Assembly (NCBI RefSeq): GCF_001563265.1
Contig: NZ_CP005084.1
Coordinates: forward strand, 566,001-630,000
Source: Sphingobium sp. TKS
GTDB lineage: Bacteria; Pseudomonadota; Alphaproteobacteria; Sphingomonadales; Sphingomonadaceae
Direction of reading: 5' to 3'
Length of the DNA stretch: 64,000 nucleotides
Below the pieces are notes generated by a model that worked only from the letters and a program-made list of their open reading frames with translations, was not told the origin of the DNA and searched no databases. A program made the position numbers and the translations under genes. Positions 36,887 to 44,153 of the stretch are shown piece by piece. Position 1 is the stretch's first letter; each line of letters opens with the position of its first letter.

Positions 36887-36902
36887 AATGAGATATCTGA
36901 AT
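36887..36902. promoter_or_regulatory. Operator-like palindrome GAG-ATAT-CTG
   Basis: AATGAG-ATAT-CTGAAT directly after the MFS stop and about 28 bp before the short leader ORF. It gives the aldehyde dehydrogenase its own probable control point inside the plus-strand run. Confidence 0.5.
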
Positions 36903-36926
36903 AGGCACATCATTTCAGGAGAGATT

Positions 36927-36983
36927 ATGGCAATCCTCGATACAATATTGGGCCGCGCTCAGGCGATGGAGGCTCTATCGTGA
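36927..36983 (+). CDS. Short leader ORF, 18 codons, overlapping the aldehyde dehydrogenase start
   Basis: ATG 36927 follows AGGAGAG at a good spacing (5 bp) and opens an 18-codon frame, MAILDTILGRAQAMEALS. Its TGA stop overlaps the GTG start of the aldehyde dehydrogenase (GTGA). The SD is better than that of many genes here. It may serve translational coupling, or be the remnant of a longer gene start. There is no sign of a regulatory peptide composition such as repeated codons. Expression is not shown. Confidence 0.5.
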   Translation: MAILDTILGRAQAMEALS

Positions 36984-38446
36984 TCCGGCGCGACAAGTTC
37001 CTTATCGGCAGCCGCTACGTCGATCCGGCAAGCAGCGAGGTCCTCAAAGTCATCTCGCCGATCACAGAGGACGTCATCGGCGAGGTGCCTCTGGCGACGA
37101 CCGCCGACATGGACCGGGCGGTGGCCGTCGCACGTCGCGCGTTCGAAGAAGGCCCTTGGCCGAAGATGTCCATTGCGCAGCGCGGCGAATATCTGGAGCG
37201 GCTGGTTGAACTGCTGGAGCCGCATATCAGCGAAGCCCGCAATCTTCAGATCGCCGAAATGGGCGGCCCGCTCAAGCTCTATGGCCCCCAGACGCCCGCG
37301 ATGCTGGGGCCGCGCATTCTCGATGCGATTGCGGTCGCCAAGACCGCGACCCTACAGGAAATCCGCCAGGGCTCCTATGGCAAAGTGGTCGTTTCGCGCA
37401 CGCCGCTGGGCGTCGTGGGCGCCATCATTCCATGGAACACGCCGATTGCAGGCTTGATAATCAAGATGCTGCCGGCGCTGCTGGCGGGCACGCCGGTCAT
37501 CCTGAAGCCCGCGCCGGAAAGTCCGTTGAGCTGCTATATCATCGCCGACGCGCTCGCCAAGCTGGGACTGCCCGAGGGGGTCGTCAGCATCATCCCGGCA
37601 GGCCGTGAAGTCGGAGAGTATCTGGTCTCGCATCGCGGCGTAGACAAGATCAGCTTTACCGGCAGCACGGCTGCGGGACGCCGGATCGGCGCGATCTGCG
37701 GCGAGCAGATCAAGCCGGTGACGCTCGAACTGGGCGGCAAGTCGGCAGCCATCCTGCTCGACGACTTCAATCTGGAAAGGACGTTGCCGATCCTGGAGCG
37801 CAATTCTTTGACCAACACGGGCCAAATCTGCATCGCCACGACGCGGATACTGGTGTCGGAGCGGCGTCACGACGAACTCGTCGACGCCCTGATTGCCCGC
37901 GTCGAAAAAATGAAGGTCGGCAATCCGTTCGAAGCTGACACCGACTTTGGCCCGCTGGCCGCGGAAAGGCAGCGGGAACGGGTGGAGTCGTTCATCAAGG
38001 CGGGCCGGGATGCCGGCGCGAAAGTTGCGTTGGGTGGCGGTCGCCCCGCAATCGAGAAGGGCTGGTTCGTCGAACCCACCATCTTCACCGGTGTCGATAA
38101 CAGCATGGCGATAGCGCGCGAGGAGATCTTCGGACCCGTACTCTCGATCATCCGCTACAAGGATGAAGCCGAAGCCGTCCGGATCGCCAATGATTCCGCT
38201 TACGGCCTTGGCGGCGCCGTCTACTCCTCGGACATCGCGCGCGGATTGTCGATCGCAGCCCAGCTTGAGACAGGCAGTTGCGTGGTCAATGAGGGCGTTC
38301 CCGGCGGCGGCGGCGGTCCGTTCGGCGGCGTAAAACTGTCCGGCATCGGCCGCGAACAGGGGCTGGAGGGGCTTTACAACCACTATTACCTCAAGTCGGT
38401 CACCGTGCCGATGGGTGTTGAACCGGTGCTGGAACCCGTCGCGTAA
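36980..38446 (+). CDS. Aldehyde dehydrogenase (GTG start)
   Basis: This 488-residue NAD(P)-dependent aldehyde dehydrogenase has IIPWNTPIAG, base Glu250 in TLELGGKSAA, nucleophile Cys284 in TNTGQICIA, and EEIFGPVLSIIRY. GGAGG lies 7 bp before GTG 36980, and the start overlaps the stop of the leader ORF. It oxidises an aldehyde to the acid, possibly the step before CoA activation. It is in line with the MFS gene upstream but has its own palindrome. It is followed by a hairpin that faces the other way and by a mosaic repeat. Confidence 0.94.
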   Translation: MIRRDKFLIGSRYVDPASSEVLKVISPITEDVIGEVPLATTADMDRAVAVARRAFEEGPWPKMSIAQRGEYLERLVELLEPHISEARNLQIAEMGGPLKLYGPQTPAMLGPRILDAIAVAKTATLQEIRQGSYGKVVVSRTPLGVVGAIIPWNTPIAGLIIKMLPALLAGTPVILKPAPESPLSCYIIADALAKLGLPEGVVSIIPAGREVGEYLVSHRGVDKISFTGSTAAGRRIGAICGEQIKPVTLELGGKSAAILLDDFNLERTLPILERNSLTNTGQICIATTRILVSERRHDELVDALIARVEKMKVGNPFEADTDFGPLAAERQRERVESFIKAGRDAGAKVALGGGRPAIEKGWFVEPTIFTGVDNSMAIAREEIFGPVLSIIRYKDEAEAVRIANDSAYGLGGAVYSSDIARGLSIAAQLETGSCVVNEGVPGGGGGPFGGVKLSGIGREQGLEGLYNHYYLKSVTVPMGVEPVLEPVA

Positions 38447-38454
38447 CATTCAAG

Positions 38455-38490
38455 ACAGAAAAAAGGTCGCCGGGGGATGCCCCGGCGACC
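38455..38490 (-). terminator. Rho-independent terminator of the minus-strand ACAD operon
   Basis: Perfect 11-bp stem (GGTCGCCGGGG at 38465-38475 and its complement at 38480-38490) with a GATG loop. On the minus strand it is followed at once by a run of six T. It therefore ends transcription coming from the acyl-CoA dehydrogenase genes at 40.9-38.6 kb. It can also act weakly on the aldehyde dehydrogenase message. Confidence 0.8.
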
Positions 38491-38492
38491 CT

Positions 38493-38590
38493 CTAGACTC
38501 GTTCCGATTCAGATTGAACCGGAACGAGTCTAGGAAATTCCTTGTTTTCCGCGTTGCCAGATGATTCCACTGGCTCGAAATCACTCTAAG
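38493..38590. repeat. Mosaic palindromic intergenic repeat (RIME-like, second type)
   Basis: A 14-bp perfect hairpin (CTAGACTCGTTCCG at 38493-38506, complement at 38520-38533) is followed by AAATTCCTTGTTTTCCGC and a second weaker palindromic module ending near ACTCTAAG. The ATTCCTTGTT linker is shared with the element at 41.4 kb, though the hairpins differ. It has the modular look of alphaproteobacterial mosaic repeats. No coding sequence is seen. Confidence 0.55.
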
Positions 38591-38643
38591 AGCCGTTTTG
38601 AAAAGGGGAGCCCCGGCCCCGCTCCCCCGTCGCGGACTTGTCG

Positions 38644-39819
38644 TCACCGCGACCGCGGCAGTTGCAGCACCCGATCCGCGATGATCTCCTTCTGAATTTC
38701 GGTTGCCCCGCCGGCGATCGTCAGCACCCACCCCCACATATAATCGAACATCTGTTCGTTGCTGGCCTTTGTCCCGTCATAATCAAGGAGGGACTGTCCG
38801 ACAATTTCGGCCACCACCTCGTTCAACTGCTTGTTCGTCTGCGAAACGAGCAGCTTGACCATGGAACCTTCCGGTCCAGGACTGCCCTTCCGGTCGATGT
38901 TGGAGACGTTCATGACCGCCATCGCCCGCAGTCCCAAGGCGTCGGCCTTTAGCTCCGCCAGCTTGCGCGCGATCTCGCGATCCTCGATGGCATAGCGACC
39001 ATCCTCCATAGGCGTCCGCCGCGCCAGCTCGATCGCCCGCTCGACCTTCCCCGACATCGAGATCTGGTCCCGCAAGAAGGTGTTGCCGCGTTCAAAATCG
39101 AGGGTCGAAAGAGCGATCGACCAACCGCCGCCGATTTCGCCCACAACATTCGTCAGGGGAATGCGGACATCATCGTAAAAGGTCGCGTTGATATCGCTCT
39201 CGCCCATCATCGTCTTGATGGGGCAGACCTCAATACCCGGCGTCGTCATGTCGCAGATGATCCACGTCAGACCCTTGTGGCGTTCCGATCCGGGTTCGGT
39301 GCGAACGAGAAGTTCCTGATAGCGCGCGGTAGCGGCCCCTGATGTCCATGTTTTCTGACCGTTGACGACCAGATAGTCGCCGTCGATCGTGCCCTTTGTC
39401 TTCAGCGCGGCCAGGTCCGATCCGGCGCCGGGTTCGGAGAAGCCCTGGCACCAGAGCACTTCGCCCTTCAATATGCGCGGCAGGTGGAAGGCCTTCTGGG
39501 CCTCTGATCCGCGTGTGATCAATGTTGGGCCGGCATGCGTCAGTGCGATGGTGGACCGCTCATAGCCCGGCGCCTTGGCGCGCTCGCACTCCTCCCACCA
39601 GATCAGCGTGCGGACGCCTGACAGACCCAGCCCGCCAAATTCCTTCGGCCAGTTCACGCCGGCCCAGCCTCCGTCATATAGCTTGCGTTGCCACGTCCTG
39701 TCGAAATCGGCGCCGCCCTGAACATCCGCCGGACGCGGCTCGACCGGAACGTTCGTGGAAAGCCATTGCCTGGCGGCTTGCCGGAAGGCGATGTCCCCGG
39801 CCGTGTAATGCAGATCCAT
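38644..39819 (-). CDS. Acyl-CoA dehydrogenase, larger subunit type
   Basis: This 391-residue ACAD has VNWPKEFGGLGLSG, WCQGFSEPGAGSDLAALKT, NGQKTWTSGAATARYQELLVRTEPGSE, and the C-terminal GGATEIQKEIIADRVLQLPR. It is 10 bp after the smaller ACAD gene on the same strand and is followed by a terminator. It forms the second large/small ACAD pair in the block, arranged in the opposite order (small first) to the pair at 26 kb. Likely dehydrogenates a different chain-length or ring intermediate. Confidence 0.94.
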   Translation of the reverse strand: MDLHYTAGDIAFRQAARQWLSTNVPVEPRPADVQGGADFDRTWQRKLYDGGWAGVNWPKEFGGLGLSGVRTLIWWEECERAKAPGYERSTIALTHAGPTLITRGSEAQKAFHLPRILKGEVLWCQGFSEPGAGSDLAALKTKGTIDGDYLVVNGQKTWTSGAATARYQELLVRTEPGSERHKGLTWIICDMTTPGIEVCPIKTMMGESDINATFYDDVRIPLTNVVGEIGGGWSIALSTLDFERGNTFLRDQISMSGKVERAIELARRTPMEDGRYAIEDREIARKLAELKADALGLRAMAVMNVSNIDRKGSPGPEGSMVKLLVSQTNKQLNEVVAEIVGQSLLDYDGTKASNEQMFDYMWGWVLTIAGGATEIQKEIIADRVLQLPRSR

Positions 39820-39829
39820 CAGGCGTTCC

Positions 39830-40852
39830 TCATATCGTCAGAAGAGGCTGGTCGAGCAGCGCATCGAGTTGGGTTTTACGCCCCCCGAACCAAGGCGCGA
39901 GCATGAGCGTGCGTTTCATGAAGTGATGGGCCGGAAGGTCATCGGTGATCCCGATGCCGCCATGCAGCTGGATGTTGATATCCGCGTTCCGCGTCGCGGC
40001 GCGATGCGCAATGACCTTGGCCGATCGGGCCTGCAGTTCGGCGTCCACCCGCCCTTCCGCGAACGCGAGCGCGGCAAAGTAGAGCAGCGACTTGGCATGG
40101 TCACTGCGCGCAGCTCCTTCGGCGATCGGGTGGCGAACGGCCTGATAGGAACCGATCTTACGGCCGAAGGTCTCACGGATCTTGGCATAATCCGCGATCA
40201 TCGCTACAGCCCCTTCGGCAAGGCCGGTCAACATGGCCGCTGTCAGCAACATGCCGTTGATCCTGATCGCGGCCGCGGGCGCCCGCCCAAGCAGGCGCAA
40301 TCCGCCAAGATCGCGGCGCGCGACCGGCGTGAAGGCGTCAAGCCACGGCACCGGTTCCAAAGAGGCGCCATCTTCGACTTCCAGAAGCAGCACCTCGTCC
40401 GCCACTGCAACCAGGACGCAGGCAGCGTCCTGAATGTCGTAAACCCGGGCCGTTCCACGCACTCCAGTCTGGCTGGACGACAGGGGCGCCTCCGCCACGG
40501 CGTAGGCCGCGCCGCAACCGCCTGCGAGAAGACGGTCGCGCAGTTCCGCCAGCCCAAGGCTGTCGGCCAGTTTCGTGGCCAGGATGGTCGGGATCAATGC
40601 GGTGGGTCCCACGACGCGGCCGACCTCTCGCAGGATCAGGACCTCCTCGACGACCGACATCCCCACCCCACCGGAGGATTCCGCCAGGCCAATGCCCGCC
40701 CAGCCCAATTCGGCAAATTTTTCCCGCTGCGCGCGCGCCGCATCGACCGAGAATGGCGCTCCATGCAGCCGGGACAGCGGCATCTCGCGCTGCAAAAAAT
40801 CCGCCGCGAGGTCGATGATCTGCTGCTGTTCTTCGTCGGGGACGAGGTCCAT
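39830..40852 (-). CDS. Acyl-CoA dehydrogenase, smaller subunit type
   Basis: This 340-residue ACAD has MDLVPDEEQQQIIDLAADFLQREMPLSRLH, AELGWAGIGLAESSGGVGMSVVEEVLILREVGR, and QLHGGIGITDDLPAHHFMKR near the end. It starts at 40852, where AGGAG is 9 bp upstream and the protein begins as family members do; the frame is open to 40969. First gene of a two-gene operon with the larger ACAD. Its promoter region holds a clear half of the palindrome about 110 bp upstream. Confidence 0.92.
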   Translation of the reverse strand: MDLVPDEEQQQIIDLAADFLQREMPLSRLHGAPFSVDAARAQREKFAELGWAGIGLAESSGGVGMSVVEEVLILREVGRVVGPTALIPTILATKLADSLGLAELRDRLLAGGCGAAYAVAEAPLSSSQTGVRGTARVYDIQDAACVLVAVADEVLLLEVEDGASLEPVPWLDAFTPVARRDLGGLRLLGRAPAAAIRINGMLLTAAMLTGLAEGAVAMIADYAKIRETFGRKIGSYQAVRHPIAEGAARSDHAKSLLYFAALAFAEGRVDAELQARSAKVIAHRAATRNADINIQLHGGIGITDDLPAHHFMKRTLMLAPWFGGRKTQLDALLDQPLLTI

Positions 40853-40962
40853 CCAATCCGCTCCTGTGTGGGCGCCGGGGCGCCCTTGATCCCGTTTCTC
40901 CATCTGGCCGTATCTGTAGATTACGGGCCATAACGAATCTTGCTTAAAAGCTGCATCGCCAT

Positions 40963-40980
40963 AATTCAATAACCTCTTTT
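40963..40980. promoter_or_regulatory. Operator-like half-site TAAC-CTCTTTT
   Basis: TAACCTCTTTT at 40970-40980 matches exactly the spacer and right arm of the best copy at 35443-35453; the left arm (AATTCAA) is degenerate. Located about 110 bp before the small acyl-CoA dehydrogenase start in the 268-bp divergent region. Confidence 0.4.
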
Positions 40981-41059
40981 TTGACCTAGGTCAGCGACGA
41001 AAGAGCAGGGAGGACATTATTCCGGGACAAATTTTGGGACGAGAAGGCAATTCTCCATA

Positions 41060-41075
41060 AAAAAGATACCGCCAG
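41060..41075. promoter_or_regulatory. Operator-like site AAG-ATAC-CGC
   Basis: AAAAAG-ATAC-CGCC sits about 50 bp before the small plus-strand gene at 41121. The spacer ATAC matches the strong copy at 10425. Right arm is imperfect. A TTTTTCTGATATATTCC stretch just downstream may be the promoter. Confidence 0.35.
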
Positions 41076-41120
41076 TGTCTTTTTCTGATATATTCCGTAA
41101 TCTCAATTGGAGGCGAATTG

Positions 41121-41339
41121 ATGTCCTACGATGTCCTTTTTGATGGTTGCGGAACGACGCGCGTGCGGGCTGCCTGCATGGAGCAGGCGATCACAACCGG
41201 CCGATCACTCCTTGAGCGCGGGCGCCGAAACATCATCATCCAGCCCAGTCAGGGCGGTCAAGCGATTGCGTTGACGGATCTGGAGAGCCGCACGAAACAC
41301 TGCTCCAGCGTTTCGGAAACGCGCAGCGTAACTTTGTGA
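41121..41339 (+). CDS. Small hypothetical protein, 72 residues
   Basis: The start ATG 41121 (MSYDVLFDGCGTTRVRAACMEQ) follows GGAGG at 7 bp, and base composition fits coding DNA. The sequence has three Cys and no membrane segment or signal peptide; SLLERGRRNIIIQPSQGGQAIALTDLE could form an alpha/beta unit. I do not recognise a family. It is divergent from the acyl-CoA dehydrogenase pair and has an operator-like site upstream, so it may belong to the same regulon. Confidence 0.6.
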   Translation: MSYDVLFDGCGTTRVRAACMEQAITTGRSLLERGRRNIIIQPSQGGQAIALTDLESRTKHCSSVSETRSVTL

Positions 41340-41366
41340 GGCAATCGCATTTCCGCCAAAGTTGCG

Positions 41367-41495
41367 TTAGAGCGCGCTGCGTTTAATCGGACGCAGGTCG
41401 CGCGCTCTAATTCCTTGTTGTCGCATCATTTTGAGCGGAAAACCCGATCCGGAGGCATGTGACTCCGGATCGCCCACTTTTCCGCACGATGCGCT
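41367..41495. repeat. Mosaic palindromic intergenic repeat (RIME-like), intact copy
   Basis: The first hairpin has arms TTAGAGCGCG (41367-41376) and CGCGCTCTAA (41401-41410) with inner CTGCGT/ACGCAG. A linker ATTCCTTGTTGTCGCATCAT follows, then a second palindromic module with GATCCGGAG/CTCCGGATC and CACTTTTCCGCACGATGCG. In reverse complement it aligns along its length with the copy broken by insertion sequences at 19.4-22.3 kb. Its end touches the TetR stop codon. Confidence 0.65.
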
Positions 41496-42132
41496 AGCTG
41501 GAGCGGCCGAACGCCGCCAGAAAGGTTCGCCAACGCAGGAGGAACACATCCTGAAAGGTTTCTCCCCCTACCATCGTATCGCCATGACGAATGCGCGTTA
41601 CCGCTCCTTCGAGCAAGTCCACAAGAATGGCAGCCGCCGCATTGGGAGGACCGAATGCCAAGGATTCTTCCGATATGGCTTCGCTGACGAGCTCAATGAG
41701 AGGTTCGAGTGCTCGCCCCGCCCATTGCACAAACAATTTGCGGATATCATCGGAGTGCACGGCCTCTGCGCTAGCCACCAGGTAGAACACGGCATTATCC
41801 ACCACACAGCCATGATCGAAATAGGCCCGGGCGGCACGCTCAAGCCGATCGATTGCCGGCTCAGACTGGGCCTGTATTTCGGCCAGCCTCGAGCGAAACC
41901 GTTCAGTGTCGCGCTTGGCGACGGCATCGAGCAAGGCAATCTTATCGGCGAAACGGCGGTAGACCGTGTGCTTTGATATCTGTAGTTTCGTGGCGAGTCC
42001 ATCGATCGAGGTGCCGGCGAACCCCTGCCTCGCAAAGAGCTCCTGCGCGGCATCAAGAATCTCGTTCTCAATAGCTTGCACTGTCTCCTTGCGCGGCCGG
42101 CCAAGGCTCCGCCGCTTTACTGTCTGATCCAC
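41494..42132 (-). CDS. TetR/AcrR family transcriptional regulator (GTG start)
   Basis: This 212-residue protein has the TetR N-terminus SLGRPRKETVQAIENEILDAAQELFARQGF and helix-turn-helix IDGLATKLQISKHTVYRRFADK. The C-terminal ligand domain is unassigned. It starts at GTG 42132 right after GGAGGAG. It lies at the right end of the left catabolic block, next to the last palindrome copies, and is the second candidate regulator of that block. Its own promoter shows no clear palindrome, so autoregulation is not evident. Confidence 0.9.
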   Translation of the reverse strand: MDQTVKRRSLGRPRKETVQAIENEILDAAQELFARQGFAGTSIDGLATKLQISKHTVYRRFADKIALLDAVAKRDTERFRSRLAEIQAQSEPAIDRLERAARAYFDHGCVVDNAVFYLVASAEAVHSDDIRKLFVQWAGRALEPLIELVSEAISEESLAFGPPNAAAAILVDLLEGAVTRIRHGDTMVGGETFQDVFLLRWRTFLAAFGRSS

Positions 42133-42241
42133 TCCTCCTCCTTGCCTGCCGCCATGGGGAGGCTCTTATGGCAGACTGCCGGATCATCTGTTAGTAAATA
42201 AATGAAGTCCGGATCCATAGTAAGCGCCGACGGAGACGGCG

Positions 42242-42904
42242 TTGACATGCGTCGGTCAGGTTTTTGGCGTGGCCATAGTGCCGATTTTTAGCGAGGTCGC
42301 CGCGATCGAACGGCATCTGCGTGAGTATGACCGTTTGACCGAGTATCTTCGCAGCCTCGAGCGGGAACTCGCGCGTGATGCGCTCGCGTGCGCCGAGACG
42401 AAACGGCTCACGACGATACCCGGCATCGATATGGTGGTGGCCGTGGGTCTGCTGGCGGCGATCGGACCGATCGATCGCTTCACGAGCCCCGAAAGTCTCA
42501 TTGCTTTCCTTGGACTGGATCCCAGCGCGCATCAATCGGGAAACAGCCCCGCCAGGCACGGCCGCATCACCAAACAGGGACCTTGCCATGCCCGTACGAT
42601 GTTGGTCGAGGCCGCGCGGGCAGCGGTACGAGGCCCCAGTCCGCTCCGCGCTTTCTACGAACGTGTTCGTGCACGGCGTGGCACCCACGTGGCAGCCGTT
42701 GCCGTCGCCCGTAAATTTGCCGTCATCGTTTGGCACCTGCTTACCCGCAGCGAGGACTATGCCTGGGTTCGCCCAGCCCTGCATATCAAAAAGCTGAGGG
42801 ATCTTGAACTGCCATCCGGCCAGCCCGCTCGGCGGGGCCAGCGTGGCGCTGGCTACGAATACAATCTGACGAAATACCGACAGGAAGAGCGGCAACGCGG
42901 GTAA
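42242..42904 (+). pseudogene. IS110-family transposase, 3' fragment
   Basis: The frame encodes only the C-terminal transposase_20 half of an IS110/IS116/IS902 transposase. It has LTTIPGIDMVVAVGLLAAIGPIDRFTSPESLIAFLGLDP, then HGRITKQGPCHARTMLVEAA and AVAVARKFAVIVWHLLTR. The N-terminal DEDD catalytic half (about 150 residues) is missing, so it is inactive. Its left edge near 42240 may be a rearrangement break. No terminal repeats are expected for this family, so the element limits cannot be drawn. Confidence 0.85.
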
Positions 42905-43029
42905 CGCGCCGAAGCAGCCTATCGGCGGTTCACCGAAGGCTGGATCAAGCGTGGCAATCGGGTGCCTGCGGGCGCCTCAGAGGAGGTACGTCAATGATGA
43001 CAGCGCGGACGAAACTTCACCTCCAGTTC

Positions 43030-43385
43030 GTCTCTTTATCACGGGGTCACCCATTGGACAGAATCAAGGAATACAGTTTCCTATAGCCGAGAGCTATATC
43101 GATATCCGTGCCGCTGATCTGATGCGCCTTCGCGCCGCCGAGCTATTCGACGCAAAGGAAGCATGTGGAGCGGAAGCCAACATGGCGAAATATCTCGGAG
43201 CCAAGGCCTCATGGAGCGCCGCCAACGTGTGCATGCAGACGTTTGGTGCGTTCGGCTTTGCACATGAGTATGACATCGAACGAAATTTTCGTGAAATCCG
43301 ACTGTATCAAGTCGCGCCAATAAGCACGAATTTGATCCTTTCCTATGTCGCCGAGCATGTGCTCGGACTGCCAAGGTCGTTTTGA
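43030..43385 (+). pseudogene. Acyl-CoA dehydrogenase, C-terminal fragment
   Basis: Only the last 110 or so residues of an ACAD remain: PIGQNQGIQFPIAESYIDIRAADLMR, AEANMAKYLGAKASWSAANVCMQTFGAFGFAHEYDIERNFRE, and the end RLYQVAPISTNLILSYVAEHVLGLPRS. These are characteristic of the ACAD group cotranscribed with CaiB-type CoA-transferases. Everything upstream is replaced by unrelated sequence following the IS110 fragment. The start of a CoA-transferase follows after one base. Confidence 0.85.
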
Positions 43386-43386
43386 A

Positions 43387-43458
43387 ATGCGGCCGCTTGA
43401 AGGTGTCACCGTCATCGGCCTCGAACAGGCCATTGCCGCTCCATTGCCGGGATACTAA
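43387..43458 (+). pseudogene. CaiB/BaiF-type CoA-transferase, N-terminal stub
   Basis: ATG 43387 opens 23 codons beginning MRPLEGVTVIGLEQAIAAPL, the standard N-terminus of family III CoA-transferases. After this it breaks into unrelated low-GC sequence with a stop (PGY then TAA). It directly follows the ACAD fragment, so the two are what is left of an ACAD-CoA-transferase operon cut on both sides. Confidence 0.75.
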
Positions 43459-43817
43459 ATTTCGACGCACATGGTTGAAGATTAAAGATTTGCAAAATTC
43501 CAAAATTTGCAGATCCAACAAGATTACCAACAACCTTATGGAACCTACTTCGACTTCTATAAATCCCTTGGTTCTTTGGGTCAATACCAACAAATTTTCG
43601 TTCTTGTCGAGGTGATGGACGAATCCCGAATTTAGACCTAACTTCCAAGCCGGGGGACTTGATGCCGAAGATCTAAATCTCGGAAGGCTACGCCCAACAG
43701 ACCAGCTAGACCGCTTTGAATGAAACGCAGCTGGCGCAACGATACTCGCCCGTCGCGATCTCGATTGGACTTTCCCGGGCCGGGCCACATCGTCAACCCG
43801 ATGGAGCGCTAAGTGCC
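43459..43817. other. Low-GC stretch without a recognised gene
   Basis: Base composition drops sharply here compared with the flanking blocks. A 30-codon frame at 43721-43813 (ending FPGPGHIVNPMER) might be the tail of a lost gene, but I recognise no family. It appears to be rearranged, decaying DNA. Confidence 0.4.
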
Positions 43818-44153
43818 TCATGCACTTGGTCGGCTGATGATCAGTACGCTCATCGATCCGATCTGGCGCGGAACATAGACATCGTCGACATAGACGGCCA
43901 GCACCGGTTCCTGGATAGGGTCGCTTTCGCCCACGCTGGTGAGATTGCGCTGCTCCAGCAAGTCGGGCGTGAAGGCCGAAATGGCGATAGCTGTCTTTTG
44001 CAGATCAGTCGCCCGGCGTTCAGCGGTGACGATGATTTCACCCCTGGCATGAGCATTGTCTGTGGGCTGTAGCTGGGCTTGGGAGGTTTCAAGGACCATA
44101 GGAAACAAGACACATAGGGTGCCCGCCAGAAGAAGCTGATCGGAAAATTTCAT
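43818..44153 (-). pseudogene. TonB-dependent receptor, truncated and internally deleted
   Basis: It begins with a signal peptide (MKFSDQLLLAGTLCVLFPM) and the plug start GEIIVTAERRATDLQKTAIAISAFTPDLLEQRNLTSVG. It then jumps to DPIQEPVLAVYVDDVYVPRQIGSM, a motif normally about 60 residues later in the plug, and ends shortly after in unrelated residues. The barrel is absent. So the gene suffered an internal deletion and loss of about 85 percent of its length. Confidence 0.8.
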
